Positions 30,377 through 40,207 of a stretch of DNA of 64,000 nt are shown here, piece after piece. The translations under genes were made by a program, and so were the position numbers. Numbering within the stretch: the first letter of the stretch is position 1; each line of letters opens with the position of its first letter. The DNA lies in assembly GCA_036560485.1 (NCBI GenBank), contig DATBRC010000049.1, forward strand, positions 3,466-67,465. Direction: 5' to 3'. The notes under the pieces are model-generated. The model was not told where the DNA came from and did not search any database. It saw only the letters and a program-made list of their open reading frames with translations. This stretch comes from DATBRC01 sp036560485. Lineage in GTDB: Bacteria > Pseudomonadota > Gammaproteobacteria > Burkholderiales > Burkholderiaceae_D.

Positions 30377-32191
30377 TCAGCTGACTGATTCTTTCAACAT
30401 ATCAACAGCTTTTTCGATACGGTTGCGCCCTAGATCTTTTGCACTGTAAAGTGCTGAGTCGGCTCTGCATAACAGGTCACGCGGATTCTCGCATTTATTA
30501 AACTGCGCATACCCTCCGCTGACCGTAATGTGGTTTTGTTTGCCGTCAATGATAAACGGCTGTTCAGCCATGCTTAGTCGAATGCGTTCAGCAATTGCAG
30601 CAGCATCTGAAAGACTGCAGTGCGGCAGCAAGATGGCAAATTCTTCGCCGCCATACCGCGCCACAAAGTCCATATCTCTTACCGCTTTCACTATTCTTAC
30701 CGCCACTTCCCGCAAGACTTCGTTGCCGGCGGGATGGCCGTATGTATCGTTAAACAATTTGAAATGATCGATATCGACAAGAATGATAGAAAGATTGGCA
30801 TCAGATGTTGACCTGGAATATTCGCTGGTTCGGCGCTTGAACTCTTCTTCAAAATTGCCGAAATTATTCAACCCGGTCAGATGGTCTTTTCGCGCAACCT
30901 GATCCAGCAGATTGATTTTGCTTTGCAGATCATGGTTCAGCGAATCGATCTCCGCATTCTGCTGTTCAACCATTGTATGAACCTGTGCGTTTCTGATCGC
31001 TGTGCTGATAAAGGAACTTAACAAATCAATCAGCGTCAATTCCGATTCCGAAAGAGGCAGCGGCTCACTCAAAGAGACGAGCCACATCACACCGATCGCT
31101 TCACCATTTAATCGGATAGGGAGAATAAGGAAAGTACGCGGCGTCCTGCATAGTTCCAGTGCGCGCTTGTCTTTCTCAGACATCGGAAGATGCAGTACCT
31201 TCATGGTGTCATCTATCATAAATCGCAAATTGTTCGAAAAAATAAGAGGTGTTTGGCCGTCGCGAATATCCAGAGAGTATTTCACCGCAACGCGAAAAGG
31301 CTCCCATTCCGCATCAAGATGTTTGAATGGCTGGCTAAACGACGTGTGCACCATCGCAAGTTCCTTGCCGTCGGATAGCAAGATATTGGCCAGATCAAAA
31401 TGGAAGCGCTGGATGAATTCCTTGCCTATCGATTCATATACCTGGTCCACAGACGTGAGGCTATTCATTTCGGTGATATACCGGATAAATTGCTGAATTT
31501 CCGCAGACATTCCCTCTACTACTTGTCTTCGCTCGACGGCCTGTTGATATTGCCAATGAATATGAATCTGCGGCGCGTACGTACTGCCGAGCAGCTCGAT
31601 TGGTTCTGCCAACTGTGCGTCAAGTTCACTGCTTAGGCTAAATAGCGCTATCGTGCCAATCTGCTGTGTCGTTCCATCCTTGTGGTGCATGGCAAGTGGC
31701 ACGACGAGCTTGCTGCGCATCTTCCAGCGTTCAAAGCGCATCCGAGTGGTCTCTGCGAAGTTCCCCAGATTTTCAGCACAGACACGTGCGGGTTTGCCGG
31801 TTTTGAACACTTGCGCATTCACGTCGTCTTGATCGATTCGATACTGAAAACCTTGATATGTGTTTTCAATGTCAGAAAATTCCCTCGGCAAGCTCACATA
31901 TTTCATTACTAACGTCGCGCCGGATTCTTGTGCCAGATGAACCACACATCCTTCAACCCCAGGAAAAGAAAACAGCAACTTCCCGAACGTTTCAAGAAGC
32001 TCGTCCAGATTTGTTGCCTTCCAAGATTTTTGTAATTGATTGGCCGCTTCTAACGCCTTGTTTAGTCGGCTGCATTCTTCATTTTTTTTGTAGCAATATT
32101 GATTGGCATCTTCGAGTCGCTTCTCCAACTCGCCTATTTCGGCGCGCAGTTGGATTGTTAAAGCGTTTTCATGAAGACTCGCCACTTTCAA
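30377..32191 (-). CDS. GAF-GGDEF diguanylate cyclase
   Basis: The 604-residue soluble protein has an N-terminal coiled coil (about 10-55), two GAF-like domains (about 60-215 and 230-395), a second short coiled coil and a C-terminal GGDEF domain (about 430-595). The active site is GGEEF, preceded five residues earlier by the inhibitory site RDMD (RxxD), so product feedback is expected. It should make cyclic di-GMP in response to a cytoplasmic ligand of the GAF domains. No EAL domain is present. It converges on argH. Confidence 0.92.
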   Translation of the reverse strand: MKVASLHENALTIQLRAEIGELEKRLEDANQYCYKKNEECSRLNKALEAANQLQKSWKATNLDELLETFGKLLFSFPGVEGCVVHLAQESGATLVMKYVSLPREFSDIENTYQGFQYRIDQDDVNAQVFKTGKPARVCAENLGNFAETTRMRFERWKMRSKLVVPLAMHHKDGTTQQIGTIALFSLSSELDAQLAEPIELLGSTYAPQIHIHWQYQQAVERRQVVEGMSAEIQQFIRYITEMNSLTSVDQVYESIGKEFIQRFHFDLANILLSDGKELAMVHTSFSQPFKHLDAEWEPFRVAVKYSLDIRDGQTPLIFSNNLRFMIDDTMKVLHLPMSEKDKRALELCRTPRTFLILPIRLNGEAIGVMWLVSLSEPLPLSESELTLIDLLSSFISTAIRNAQVHTMVEQQNAEIDSLNHDLQSKINLLDQVARKDHLTGLNNFGNFEEEFKRRTSEYSRSTSDANLSIILVDIDHFKLFNDTYGHPAGNEVLREVAVRIVKAVRDMDFVARYGGEEFAILLPHCSLSDAAAIAERIRLSMAEQPFIIDGKQNHITVSGGYAQFNKCENPRDLLCRADSALYSAKDLGRNRIEKAVDMLKESVS

Positions 32192-32592
32192 TTCCTTAAA
32201 GCTGTTGATACTTGCTTAATGCTGACCGGGTCGGCGCATTCTCACAATCTGGACAGTTCTACAAAATGAAACGAGTTACCTTCAACACGAATATGCCTCT
32301 AATCAATCGGGTGAATTATTCTCATCCCTCAATCATTTGTGCGTGACATCATTTTAGACCGGTTCAGTTGGACGCCATAATCTTCACTGTCGCGTTAAGG
32401 CAACGAAATAAAAATATTCCGACATCCCTCTTGCAAACCCATCTTTTGCATGATGACGCATGCAGCTCGCGGCGTATTAATGACATTTCACGACGGCTTT
32501 TGCGGCTTGGTCTCAATGAGCTCGTATATATCACTTGAAGAGGTAAAAATGAGTCCAATTCAATATCACTTTGACAAACCAAGGAGCCAATC
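32192..32592. other. Intergenic gap, no gene seen
   Basis: This is the divergent spacer between the diguanylate cyclase and the membrane-protein operon. I find no RNA gene, repeat or convincing small reading frame. It must hold promoters for both directions. The downstream end carries a clear AAGGAG ribosome-binding site for the gene at 32593. Confidence 0.5.
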
Positions 32593-33102
32593 ATGTTTAT
32601 GCATATCCTTCAAAATATTCCACGCTGGGTTTGGATGTTGCTTGCCGTTTTAATCGCAATCGGTATCTCGCAATCCTTTACACGGCGCAGAACATTACGT
32701 AGCGCGATAGTGATACCCATCGTGATGATCGTACTATCGCTGTTCGGCGTTATCTCGGTATTTACTCAACCGCTCGCACTGGCAGCATGGGCCGCCGCAG
32801 TTGCAACAGCACTGGCGATTTCCAACACCATCGAGATATGGAGAAATATCAGTTGGTCAGAACCGGATCAGAAATTAATTATGCCGGGCAGCTGGATACC
32901 GATGATGCTCATTCTCGGATTATTCGCTACCAAATTCAGTGTAGGCATTGCATTGGCAATGGACCACGGACTGGTGGCAAATACAACCTTTGCGATTGCA
33001 GTGAGCTTTGCCTATGGCTCGTTTAGCGGCATCTTTTTGGGCCGCGGCGTGGCAATGTGGAATGCAGCACGCCATGCGATGCAACCTGGCATGGCCAACT
33101 GA
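32593..33102 (+). CDS. Integral membrane protein of unknown function
   Basis: The 169 residues have about five predicted membrane segments (near 10-25, 38-55, 60-80, 100-118 and 125-150). I do not recognise the family. AAGGAG lies at good spacing before the ATG. It is the first gene of a probable four-gene unit with the sterol-desaturase-like enzyme, a LytS-type kinase and a LytTR regulator (gaps 68, 9 and an overlap of 4 bases), so it may act in the same membrane-lipid or sensory process. That link is inference from position only. Confidence 0.65.
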   Translation: MFMHILQNIPRWVWMLLAVLIAIGISQSFTRRRTLRSAIVIPIVMIVLSLFGVISVFTQPLALAAWAAAVATALAISNTIEIWRNISWSEPDQKLIMPGSWIPMMLILGLFATKFSVGIALAMDHGLVANTTFAIAVSFAYGSFSGIFLGRGVAMWNAARHAMQPGMAN

Positions 33103-33170
33103 CAGGCATAACAAATTGCGCAGCCGACAACCCCTTGTTACACTCTTCCTACTTCGAATGGAGTCGAGCC

Positions 33171-34079
33171 ATGTATCCAATTGAGAAGTTCCTGCTATTT
33201 GTTGCTACGCCTGCAGTGCTTGTTTTTGCACTGATGGAAGCGATCGTCCTGTCACGCCGTCAACATTACGACTGGCGCGCATTTGGCGTCTCCGCATTTG
33301 ATTTGGTGGCGCGTATCACGGTCAACATCCTGTTGCCTCTATCGATTGCAACGCCTTTGGTACGTTTGGCGTACCAGCATCGCTTGACAACGATTCAACT
33401 TGACGGCTGGCTAACAGTCTTGCTGTTATTTGTCGGACAGGAATTCTGTTATTACTGGTTTCATCGCGCTGCGCACAGAGTACGCTGGTTCTGGAATAAC
33501 CATGCAGTACACCACTCACCCAACGAACTGAATCTGTCCGCCGCACTACGCGTCGGTTTGCTGAGCAAACTCACAGGCACCGCGCTCTTCTTCGTGCCAC
33601 TGATCTGGCTGGGCTTTAATCCACGTACTGTATTCGCCGTGCTGTCGTTGAACTTGTTGTATCAATTCTGGATTCATGCAACCTGGATTCCGAAACTGGG
33701 CTGGCTGGAAGGCATCCTGAACACGCCTTCTTCGCATCGAGTCCATCATGCCGCCAACCTGGAATACCTGGATGCGAATTATGGCGGCGTACTGATTATC
33801 TTCGACCGCATGTTCGGCACTTATGTGAAGGAACGCGACGATCTGCCGTGCCGCTACGGATTGGTGGATCCACTGACCAGCAACAATATTTTAAAAGTGG
33901 AGTTCTTCGAATGGATCAAGCTGCTACGCGATCTGCGAGCTGCGCGTAGCGTGCGCGCCTTCTTAGGACATTTGTTTATGCCGCCAGGATGGGCGCCACA
34001 TGGCGAAGGCAACACCACGGAAGAATTGCGTGCACGGCAAAGTATGTTGGGCATTTCGCACCGTTCTGCCGTTACATAA
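33171..34079 (+). CDS. Sterol desaturase / fatty acid hydroxylase family membrane enzyme
   Basis: The 302 residues contain several membrane segments and the di-iron histidine clusters of this superfamily: HRAAHRVRWFWNNHAVHHS (HxxxH and HxxHH) and SSHRVHHAAN (HxxHH-type). Such enzymes hydroxylate or desaturate lipids, but in bacteria the substrate is mostly unknown. The start is the ATG at 33171, giving MYPIEKFLLF and a hydrophobic segment. A longer frame from 33057 overlaps the upstream gene. It is followed after 9 bases by the kinase gene. Confidence 0.88.
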   Translation: MYPIEKFLLFVATPAVLVFALMEAIVLSRRQHYDWRAFGVSAFDLVARITVNILLPLSIATPLVRLAYQHRLTTIQLDGWLTVLLLFVGQEFCYYWFHRAAHRVRWFWNNHAVHHSPNELNLSAALRVGLLSKLTGTALFFVPLIWLGFNPRTVFAVLSLNLLYQFWIHATWIPKLGWLEGILNTPSSHRVHHAANLEYLDANYGGVLIIFDRMFGTYVKERDDLPCRYGLVDPLTSNNILKVEFFEWIKLLRDLRAARSVRAFLGHLFMPPGWAPHGEGNTTEELRARQSMLGISHRSAVT

Positions 34080-34088
34080 GTCGAACGC

Positions 34089-35198
34089 ATGCGCCCTTTT
34101 CAATACACACTGAGGTGCCTTTGGCGCATGTTGGTAATCGGCGTTCCCGTCGCGCTGGGCTGTGCTTGGTTTTTCAGTACGATGTTGCGTGAGCCATTCC
34201 GCATTACATTGCTTTATTCGCTTTGCATCGGTTGGATCATTCAAGCGCTGGTCGATGCGGGACGTTATGTTTTGTCCTATCGTGTACGCAAGAACGATCC
34301 AAATAGTTTTAATGCGCAACACATTTGGCCGGGCTGGAAGTTAATGACGCCCTGGATTCTGGCTTCAGGTATCGCCGGTTACTTTACCGGACTCGCAATC
34401 GGCGACATGCTTACCGGCGTGCACAGGGCACCGGGTGCGATCATCCATGATATGCATTCGTTTATTTTGAGCATGGCAGTCGTCTCTGTTTTGTCTCTTG
34501 GTTGCGTCTACTTCTTTTATGCGCGCGCCCGCATGGCGATCCTGGAAGCGCATACTCAAGCAGCGATGCGCACAGCAGCCGAAAACCAGCTCAAGATGCT
34601 GGAGTCGCAACTGGAGCCGCACATGTTGTTCAACACGCTGGCCAACCTGCGTGTGCTGATCGGTCTGAATCCGCCGCGTGCGCAAGAGATGCTCGATCGG
34701 ATGATTTCATTCCTGCGCGCTACACTTGAAGCATCGCGCACCGGTTCGCATCCGCTATCGACGGAATTCGACCGCATCCGTGACTATCTCGACATGATGC
34801 AAGTACGGATGGGGCAACGCCTGCAGTTCAAACTTGATCTTCCTGCCGATCTGGCTGCCCTGCCTGTACCGCCTCTTCTCATGCAACCGCTGGTTGAGAA
34901 TGCAATCAAGCATGGATTGGAGCCCAAGATACAAGGCGGAAAAATCGAAGTCGCCGCACGGCACGAAGGCGATGCATTATTACTCAGCGTACGCGACACC
35001 GGTGTCGGCCTGGGTAAGCTTGCAAGCAATGGAACCAACTTCGGCTTGCAGCAAGTGCGTGAGCGAATCGGTACCTTGTATGGCAATGACGCCAAACTCG
35101 AACTCATTTCCATAGATGATAAAGAAGGCGGCACATTGGCTACAATACATCTTCCGATGTCGAAACTGATTGTTTCACCAACACCATCTCGCCCATGA
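34089..35198 (+). CDS. LytS-like sensor histidine kinase
   Basis: The 369 residues have about four N-terminal membrane segments (about 12-150), a linker helix and a His_kinase domain with LEPHMLFNTLANLRVLI (phospho-acceptor His). An ATPase domain follows with PLLMQPLVENAIKHGLEP and RDTGVGLG. It forms a pair with the LytTR regulator at 35195 (ATGA overlap) and is cotranscribed with the desaturase-like enzyme, whose product might be its signal or target. It is paralogous to AlgZ at 27799. Confidence 0.9.
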   Translation: MRPFQYTLRCLWRMLVIGVPVALGCAWFFSTMLREPFRITLLYSLCIGWIIQALVDAGRYVLSYRVRKNDPNSFNAQHIWPGWKLMTPWILASGIAGYFTGLAIGDMLTGVHRAPGAIIHDMHSFILSMAVVSVLSLGCVYFFYARARMAILEAHTQAAMRTAAENQLKMLESQLEPHMLFNTLANLRVLIGLNPPRAQEMLDRMISFLRATLEASRTGSHPLSTEFDRIRDYLDMMQVRMGQRLQFKLDLPADLAALPVPPLLMQPLVENAIKHGLEPKIQGGKIEVAARHEGDALLLSVRDTGVGLGKLASNGTNFGLQQVRERIGTLYGNDAKLELISIDDKEGGTLATIHLPMSKLIVSPTPSRP

Positions 35199-36016
35199 AC
35201 ATCACTGCTTTGATTGCTGAAGATGAGCCCTTGCTAGCAGCGAACCTGCAAGCCGAACTTGTCAAACTGTGGCCCGAGCTGCACATCTGCGCGAGCGTGG
35301 TGGATGGCGAGGCAGCGGTAGAACAGGGGCTCGCAATTCAACCCGATGTTCTATTCCTCGACATCAGCATGCCTGGCATGACAGGGATCGAAGCAGTACA
35401 GGCATTAGCCGAAGATTGGCCGGAAACCGGCAAACCATTCCCGTTGATTGTGTTCGTGACCGCTTATGACAAATACGCACTGCAAGCTTTCGAGCGTGCA
35501 GCGGTCGATTATTTGCTGAAGCCCGTGCAACCGGAGCGACTGGCACAAACATGCGCACGACTGCAAGCTGCGCTGAAGCAACGCGTGCAAATGCCGTCCG
35601 TAGAACCTGCTCTGGAAACCGTCATGGCTCAACTGCGCGGACTGTTCAATACCGGCGCCCATGCATCGGCCAACGCAGCGTCAACTGCCGTTCCTTTGCG
35701 CGTCATTCAGGCCGGCGCCGGCAATACCATTACCATGGTGCCGGTAGACGATGTGTTGTACTTTGAGGCTGCCGACAAATACGTGCGAGTAGTGACCATG
35801 GGACGTGAACATTTGATTAGAATTTCGCTGCGAGAATTGCATCCGCAACTTGACCAACAACGCTTTTGGCAAATCCATCGCGGCACGATCGTGCGTTGCG
35901 ACGCGGTTGATTGCGCACTACGCCATGAATCCGGCAAGCTGACGCTCACCTTAAAAGGCCATCCTGACAAACTAATTGTCAGCCGGCTCTATTCGCACCT
36001 GTTCAAGGGAATGTAG
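35195..36016 (+). CDS. LytTR-type response regulator
   Basis: The 273 residues comprise a receiver domain with Asp56 in VLFLDISMPGMTG and Lys in VDYLLKPVQ, a linker, and a LytTR DNA-binding domain (about 165-270, VDDVLYFEAADKYVRVVTM, FWQIHRGTIVRCDAV). It starts within the kinase stop codon region (ATGA), so partner assignment is firm. Targets are unknown. Confidence 0.92.
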   Translation: MNITALIAEDEPLLAANLQAELVKLWPELHICASVVDGEAAVEQGLAIQPDVLFLDISMPGMTGIEAVQALAEDWPETGKPFPLIVFVTAYDKYALQAFERAAVDYLLKPVQPERLAQTCARLQAALKQRVQMPSVEPALETVMAQLRGLFNTGAHASANAASTAVPLRVIQAGAGNTITMVPVDDVLYFEAADKYVRVVTMGREHLIRISLRELHPQLDQQRFWQIHRGTIVRCDAVDCALRHESGKLTLTLKGHPDKLIVSRLYSHLFKGM

Positions 36017-36352
36017 CTCTCGGCAGGCGCCCACATTTTCTATCCGATTTTTTAAGCGGCATCACTCAACTTAGAACCTGTTCACTATCTTTTTGACAGG
36101 AGCACAGTCGAGCACAATCCGGCACATTTAAAACCGGCCTCATCCATTTTATGGATATGGATTGCTACCCTTTGCATCCATCCCATCCTCATCAATACCC
36201 GCCCGCAAAACATGATGCCGTTCATAAAGATTTTTAGTCTTATGTGAGTTGATGCATCGCAAAGGCATGCATTCATGAAGACTTATGATAATCAACAAAG
36301 ATAAATCGCATTTATTACTTCTACTCAAATCCATGTGCAAAGACACACATCC
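36017..36352. other. Intergenic gap upstream of phaC
   Basis: About 335 bases without a credible gene. A GAACCTGTTC dyad near 36071-36080 and AT-rich stretches are present, but no confident promoter or terminator. An in-frame GTG at 36335 is an alternative phaC start. Confidence 0.4.
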
Positions 36353-38161
36353 ATGAATACAAAAGGCACCAAGAATATTGGTTTCGAACGCTTGGCAAGC
36401 GAATGGCTCGGCGTATTTACCAGGGAATATCCGGAGTATCACTACTCTTCCGACAATATTGATCTGACTTTTAATGCAATACTGGGAAAATTTACCGGCA
36501 ACATCTCTCCCGGCGCATTGGCCAACGCTTACTTTGATTGGCTGGTGCACCTGGATCTGTCACCGTCTAAACAACAGAGGTTAATCCAGACCGGATGGCA
36601 AAAATATTGGCGCTGGCTCCGATACACCACAGAAGCAGCGGCACACATTGGTTCACAAGAACAGCCTGAGCCATGCATTGAGCCATTGCCGCAAGATAAA
36701 CGCTTCATCGCGCCACAATGGCGGCGCTGGCCATTCAATGCGATTTCGCAAGGATTTTTATTGAACCAGCAATGGTGGCATCGCGCCACGACCGGAGTCC
36801 ATGGCGTCACAGAACATCATCAAGAGGTCGTGACCTTTACCATCCGCCAATTGCTGGATATGTGCGCGCCATCGAATTTTGTTTTGACTAACCCCGTTGT
36901 TTTGGAAGAAACGATGCACGAGCGAGGTACCAATTTGATGCGCGGCGCAGTCAATGCATTTGCCGATTGGGAACGCCGCTTGGCCGACAACAATTGGCAG
37001 GCGGAAGAAGGAGATAATCCATACAAGGTTGGCAAAAATCTGGCCGTCACTCCCGGCAAAGTGGTCTTTCGCAACAGGTTGATGGAGCTGCTTCAGTATG
37101 AGCCGGCAACGCCGAACGTGCATGCGGTCCCTTTGCTTTTTGTCCCTGCGTGGATCATGAAGTATTACATTCTTGATCTCTCCCCGGAAAATTCATTGGT
37201 TAAATATCTGGTGGATCAGGGCTACACGGTTTTCATGATCTCCTGGACCAATCCGACTGCCGAAGATCGGGATTTATCGATGGAAGATTATCGCAAGCTT
37301 GGAATCATGGACGCCATCGATGTCGTGACAAAAATCACCGGTGCGCCGCAAGTCAATGCCGTTGGTTATTGTCTGGGAGGCACGTTGTTGACCATAGCCG
37401 CAGCAAGCATGGCGCGTGACCATGATCCGCGGCTGGCCAGCATGACCGTATTCGCTTCGCAGGTGGACTTTGAAGAACCGGGAGAACTTTCCCTGTTTAT
37501 TGATGAAAGCCAAGTCAGTTTTCTGGAAGCGATCATGTGGCGTCAAGGCTATCTCGACTCAAAACAAATGGCTGGCGCATTCCAATTGATACGTTCCAAT
37601 GACTTGATTTGGTCGCGTCGGCTCAATCATTATTTATTGGGCATACCTGAACATAAAAACGATTTGATGGCATGGAACGCCGATGCAACACGCATGCCGT
37701 ATCGCATGCATTCAGAATATCTGCATCAACTGTTCCTGCATAATTATCTGGCAGAGGGGCGTTATCTTACCAATGGACATCATATTGCCCTGACCGATAT
37801 TCACATCCCCATCTTTGCCGTTGGCACTATTACGGACCATGTCGCACCATGGCGCTCTGCCTTTAAACTTCTGCTGCTTTCCGACACTGAAGTGACGTTT
37901 TTACTGACATCGGGCGGGCATAATGCCGGCGTGGTGTCACCGCCAGGCCATCCGCATCGCAGCTATCAAATCAACACGCATGCAGCTGACGAACCCTATA
38001 TCGATGCGGAAACCTGGCATGCAAGAATGCCTCGCCACGAAGGTTCTTGGTGGCCGGCATGGGAAGCATGGCTAGCGAAACGTTCCGGCAAAAAAATCAA
38101 ACCTCCTCCCATGGGCGATGCATTAGCAGATGCACCCGGGACTTATGTATTGCGAACATAA
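36353..38161 (+). CDS. phaC: Poly(3-hydroxyalkanoate) synthase
   Basis: PhaC polymerises 3-hydroxyacyl-CoA into PHA granules. About 602 residues, class I size. The lipase-like box GYCLGG (in NAVGYCLGGTLL) holds the catalytic Cys; the conserved Asp is in GTITDHVAPW and the His in TSGGHNAGVVSPPG. The ITDHVAPW and W-rich C-terminus (GSWWPAWEAWL) are family hallmarks. No phaA, phaB or phasin gene is adjacent, so it may be a second or orphan synthase. The start is uncertain: ATG at 36353 or GTG at 36335. Confidence 0.93.
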   Translation: MNTKGTKNIGFERLASEWLGVFTREYPEYHYSSDNIDLTFNAILGKFTGNISPGALANAYFDWLVHLDLSPSKQQRLIQTGWQKYWRWLRYTTEAAAHIGSQEQPEPCIEPLPQDKRFIAPQWRRWPFNAISQGFLLNQQWWHRATTGVHGVTEHHQEVVTFTIRQLLDMCAPSNFVLTNPVVLEETMHERGTNLMRGAVNAFADWERRLADNNWQAEEGDNPYKVGKNLAVTPGKVVFRNRLMELLQYEPATPNVHAVPLLFVPAWIMKYYILDLSPENSLVKYLVDQGYTVFMISWTNPTAEDRDLSMEDYRKLGIMDAIDVVTKITGAPQVNAVGYCLGGTLLTIAAASMARDHDPRLASMTVFASQVDFEEPGELSLFIDESQVSFLEAIMWRQGYLDSKQMAGAFQLIRSNDLIWSRRLNHYLLGIPEHKNDLMAWNADATRMPYRMHSEYLHQLFLHNYLAEGRYLTNGHHIALTDIHIPIFAVGTITDHVAPWRSAFKLLLLSDTEVTFLLTSGGHNAGVVSPPGHPHRSYQINTHAADEPYIDAETWHARMPRHEGSWWPAWEAWLAKRSGKKIKPPPMGDALADAPGTYVLRT

Positions 38162-38505
38162 AGCTGCAAGCCCGCAATGACTTTGAGAATAATCAAATGC
38201 AATGGGAGATTTATTTTTTTATCTTTGACTGCATAACGAACTTTACGATTCTGTGGCAAGTCATATAGGTTTTTAATGTGGAGAATTAGAGGCAGTTTAT
38301 CGCGTACAGGGCAACGGAATTTGGCCTCCTTTCGTCATCGCAGTTTGACGTCCCATTAGAGAATCAAAAAGCTTTCGTCATCTACGGTTAGGCGGGTCTG
38401 TCATTTCTCCTCGCATTGAACATTTTGAAAATGGGATAGGTTGTAATGGGCTTCAAATCTCATGCTAAACACCACAATGATTTTTATTTCGAAAGGAGAA
38501 ATATT
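38162..38505. other. Intergenic gap, no gene seen
   Basis: The 344 bases between phaC and the CBS gene show no convincing reading frame, terminator or RNA. The 3' end carries a strong AAGGAG ribosome-binding site for the CBS gene. Confidence 0.45.
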
Positions 38506-38922
38506 ATGCAAGTAGCAGATGTCATGACACGAGATGTCCGTGTAAGCAATCCCAATCAAAGCATTATTGAAGCTGCCAAGATGATGGAAGAATGCGATTG
38601 CGGTTCAATTCCAGTGGCGGAAAATGACAAGTTAGTTGGAATGGCGACCGATCGCGATATCGTGATCCGCGGCCTTGCACATGGGAAGACTGGCGACACC
38701 AAAATTAGTGAAATCATGACGCAAGATATCAAATATTGCTTTGAAGATGAGGATGTCGAATCGGTTGCACAGAATATGGGAGAGTTGCAGGTACGTCGTC
38801 TTCCTGTCGTCAATCGCGATAAGCGCCTGGTAGGGATTGTCACGCTCGGCGACCTTAGCCAATCGGGTGAAACACAATGCGTTGGAGATGCGCTTTCCGA
38901 CATTGCCCAACCGTCTGCATAA
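38506..38922 (+). CDS. Tandem CBS-domain protein
   Basis: The 138 residues form two CBS motifs (about 1-60 and 72-130), a Bateman module that usually binds adenosine nucleotides. DVMTRDVRVSNPNQSIIEAA and EIMTQDIKYCFEDEDVESVA begin each. The ATG at 38506 follows GAAAGGAG at ideal spacing. A frame from 38446 would add 20 residues lacking such a site. Role unknown; stand-alone CBS proteins of this kind are often stress- or stationary-phase-induced. Confidence 0.9.
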   Translation: MQVADVMTRDVRVSNPNQSIIEAAKMMEECDCGSIPVAENDKLVGMATDRDIVIRGLAHGKTGDTKISEIMTQDIKYCFEDEDVESVAQNMGELQVRRLPVVNRDKRLVGIVTLGDLSQSGETQCVGDALSDIAQPSA

Positions 38923-38957
38923 GAAAGGGTAACAGCCACATTAATTTTCCGAATGAT

Positions 38958-38987
38958 TCAGGGATGCGTACGTTTCCGCATCCCTGA
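38958..38987. terminator. Hairpin between convergent CBS and DMT genes
   Basis: TCAGGGATGCG (38958-38968) pairs perfectly with CGCATCCCTGA (38977-38987) around an eight-base loop. The T-run is weak on both strands, but position and stem strength fit a terminator for both genes. Confidence 0.7.
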
Positions 38988-39042
38988 AATATTGACATAC
39001 CACGCATGAAGATGGGGCCGTCGATGTCCATCACAATGCATT

Positions 39043-40002
39043 TCAAATACGGCTGACTTCTGTTGTTAGAATTTTCTTGGTGCCTGTTTGACGCGTTCGC
39101 AAATACAGATTGTTCAATATAAGCGCCAATGCCGTAAAGCTGCCGCCCAATAACTGAGCGTGGACGGGAACCACACCCTGAAGCGATGAAATAATAAAGG
39201 CAGTCAGCGGAACCACATCCATGAACAATACGCCATTGAGTGGTGTCAGTATTTTGTTCCCGATATTCCAGCTGAGCACGCCTACAAAACCTGCGATCAA
39301 CGACATATACGCCAGATGCGGAAGAATGGATATAAGCCCTTGTAGCGAGGGAACTGCCACTGTGCCGGTGAGATACAAAATTCCATTGATCGTAAAAACG
39401 CTGGTGAGCCCGAGAGCGGTTGTCACGGTCGTATATTTATAAGGCGACCATTTTGGAAAAAATGTCGCGCCTATCGTATACGTGACCCAGCAAAGCGCGC
39501 CCAGCAAAATCAATAGGTTGGACGTCAGGCTCTGCGGCTCATGTATATACAAAAGCAGATCGCCTTTTGTCACGACAAGGATCACACCGCAGAATGACAA
39601 GAGAATGAACAAGAAAGAATAAACCGGAGGCGCAATCTTCCGAATCATCCAGTTGACGAGCAATCCAAGCATCGGTTGTGTCGCCATCGTGATGGAAGCT
39701 GTTAGCGCTCCTTCTTTTCCGGCCAACTGCTGACCAAGAAATACCAGAAACCCAAAACCAGCAAAACCAGCGGTCCCGAAAAACCATGCAAGGCCGACCC
39801 GCTCGCCCGTCATTCGTAATGCAGCCGTACCTTCGCGCCATATCAGCAAGGCGAGAAAGGCAAGCCCGGCAATCAAATAGCGCAATGACGTAAAAGTAAA
39901 CGGATCGATGTGCAGCAACGCACTATTCATCACCGGGAACATTGCGCCCCATGAAATAGTCGCAATCAAACAAAACAAAACGCCTTTTGTGTAGTTGGGC
40001 AT
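39043..40002 (-). CDS. DMT-superfamily (EamA) transporter
   Basis: The 319 residues have about ten membrane segments in two EamA repeats (GVLFCLIATISWGAMFPVMN; LLILLGALCWVTYTIGATFF). The substrate is unknown. It is different in sequence from the EamA-type exporter at 15713. It is probably its own unit, preceded by an inverted-repeat element and ending at the hairpin at 38958-38987. Confidence 0.85.
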   Translation of the reverse strand: MPNYTKGVLFCLIATISWGAMFPVMNSALLHIDPFTFTSLRYLIAGLAFLALLIWREGTAALRMTGERVGLAWFFGTAGFAGFGFLVFLGQQLAGKEGALTASITMATQPMLGLLVNWMIRKIAPPVYSFLFILLSFCGVILVVTKGDLLLYIHEPQSLTSNLLILLGALCWVTYTIGATFFPKWSPYKYTTVTTALGLTSVFTINGILYLTGTVAVPSLQGLISILPHLAYMSLIAGFVGVLSWNIGNKILTPLNGVLFMDVVPLTAFIISSLQGVVPVHAQLLGGSFTALALILNNLYLRTRQTGTKKILTTEVSRI

Positions 40003-40037
40003 GCAATATTCCTTTTAGTTTAGGAATTACACAGTTA

Positions 40038-40162
40038 CTCCCTCTCCCACATCAGTGGGAGAGGGTTGGGGTGAGGGCAAGTAGAGGTTGCTTCAAATGA
40101 TTGATTCAATGCGACCGCCGTAACCCTCACCCTAGCCCTCTCCCACTGATGTGGGAGAGGGA
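40038..40162. repeat. Inverted repeat built from CCCTCTCCCAC hairpins
   Basis: The left arm 40038-40079 and right arm 40122-40162 are near-perfect inverted copies. Each holds the hairpin CCTCTCCCACATCAGTGGGAGAGG followed by a GGGTGAGGG tract. It sits between the divergently spaced DMT gene start and the small ORF end. A single decayed half-copy occurs at 56092-56120. Confidence 0.85.
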
Positions 40163-40207
40163 ACGCAATGCATAAGTCCTATAGTCGTTAAACTTAAATC
40201 CGATAGA

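Noticed and set aside
36071..36080. GAACCTGTTC as a LexA box upstream of phaC
   Set aside because: It does not match the proteobacterial LexA consensus CTGT-N8-ACAG, and phaC is not a known SOS gene.
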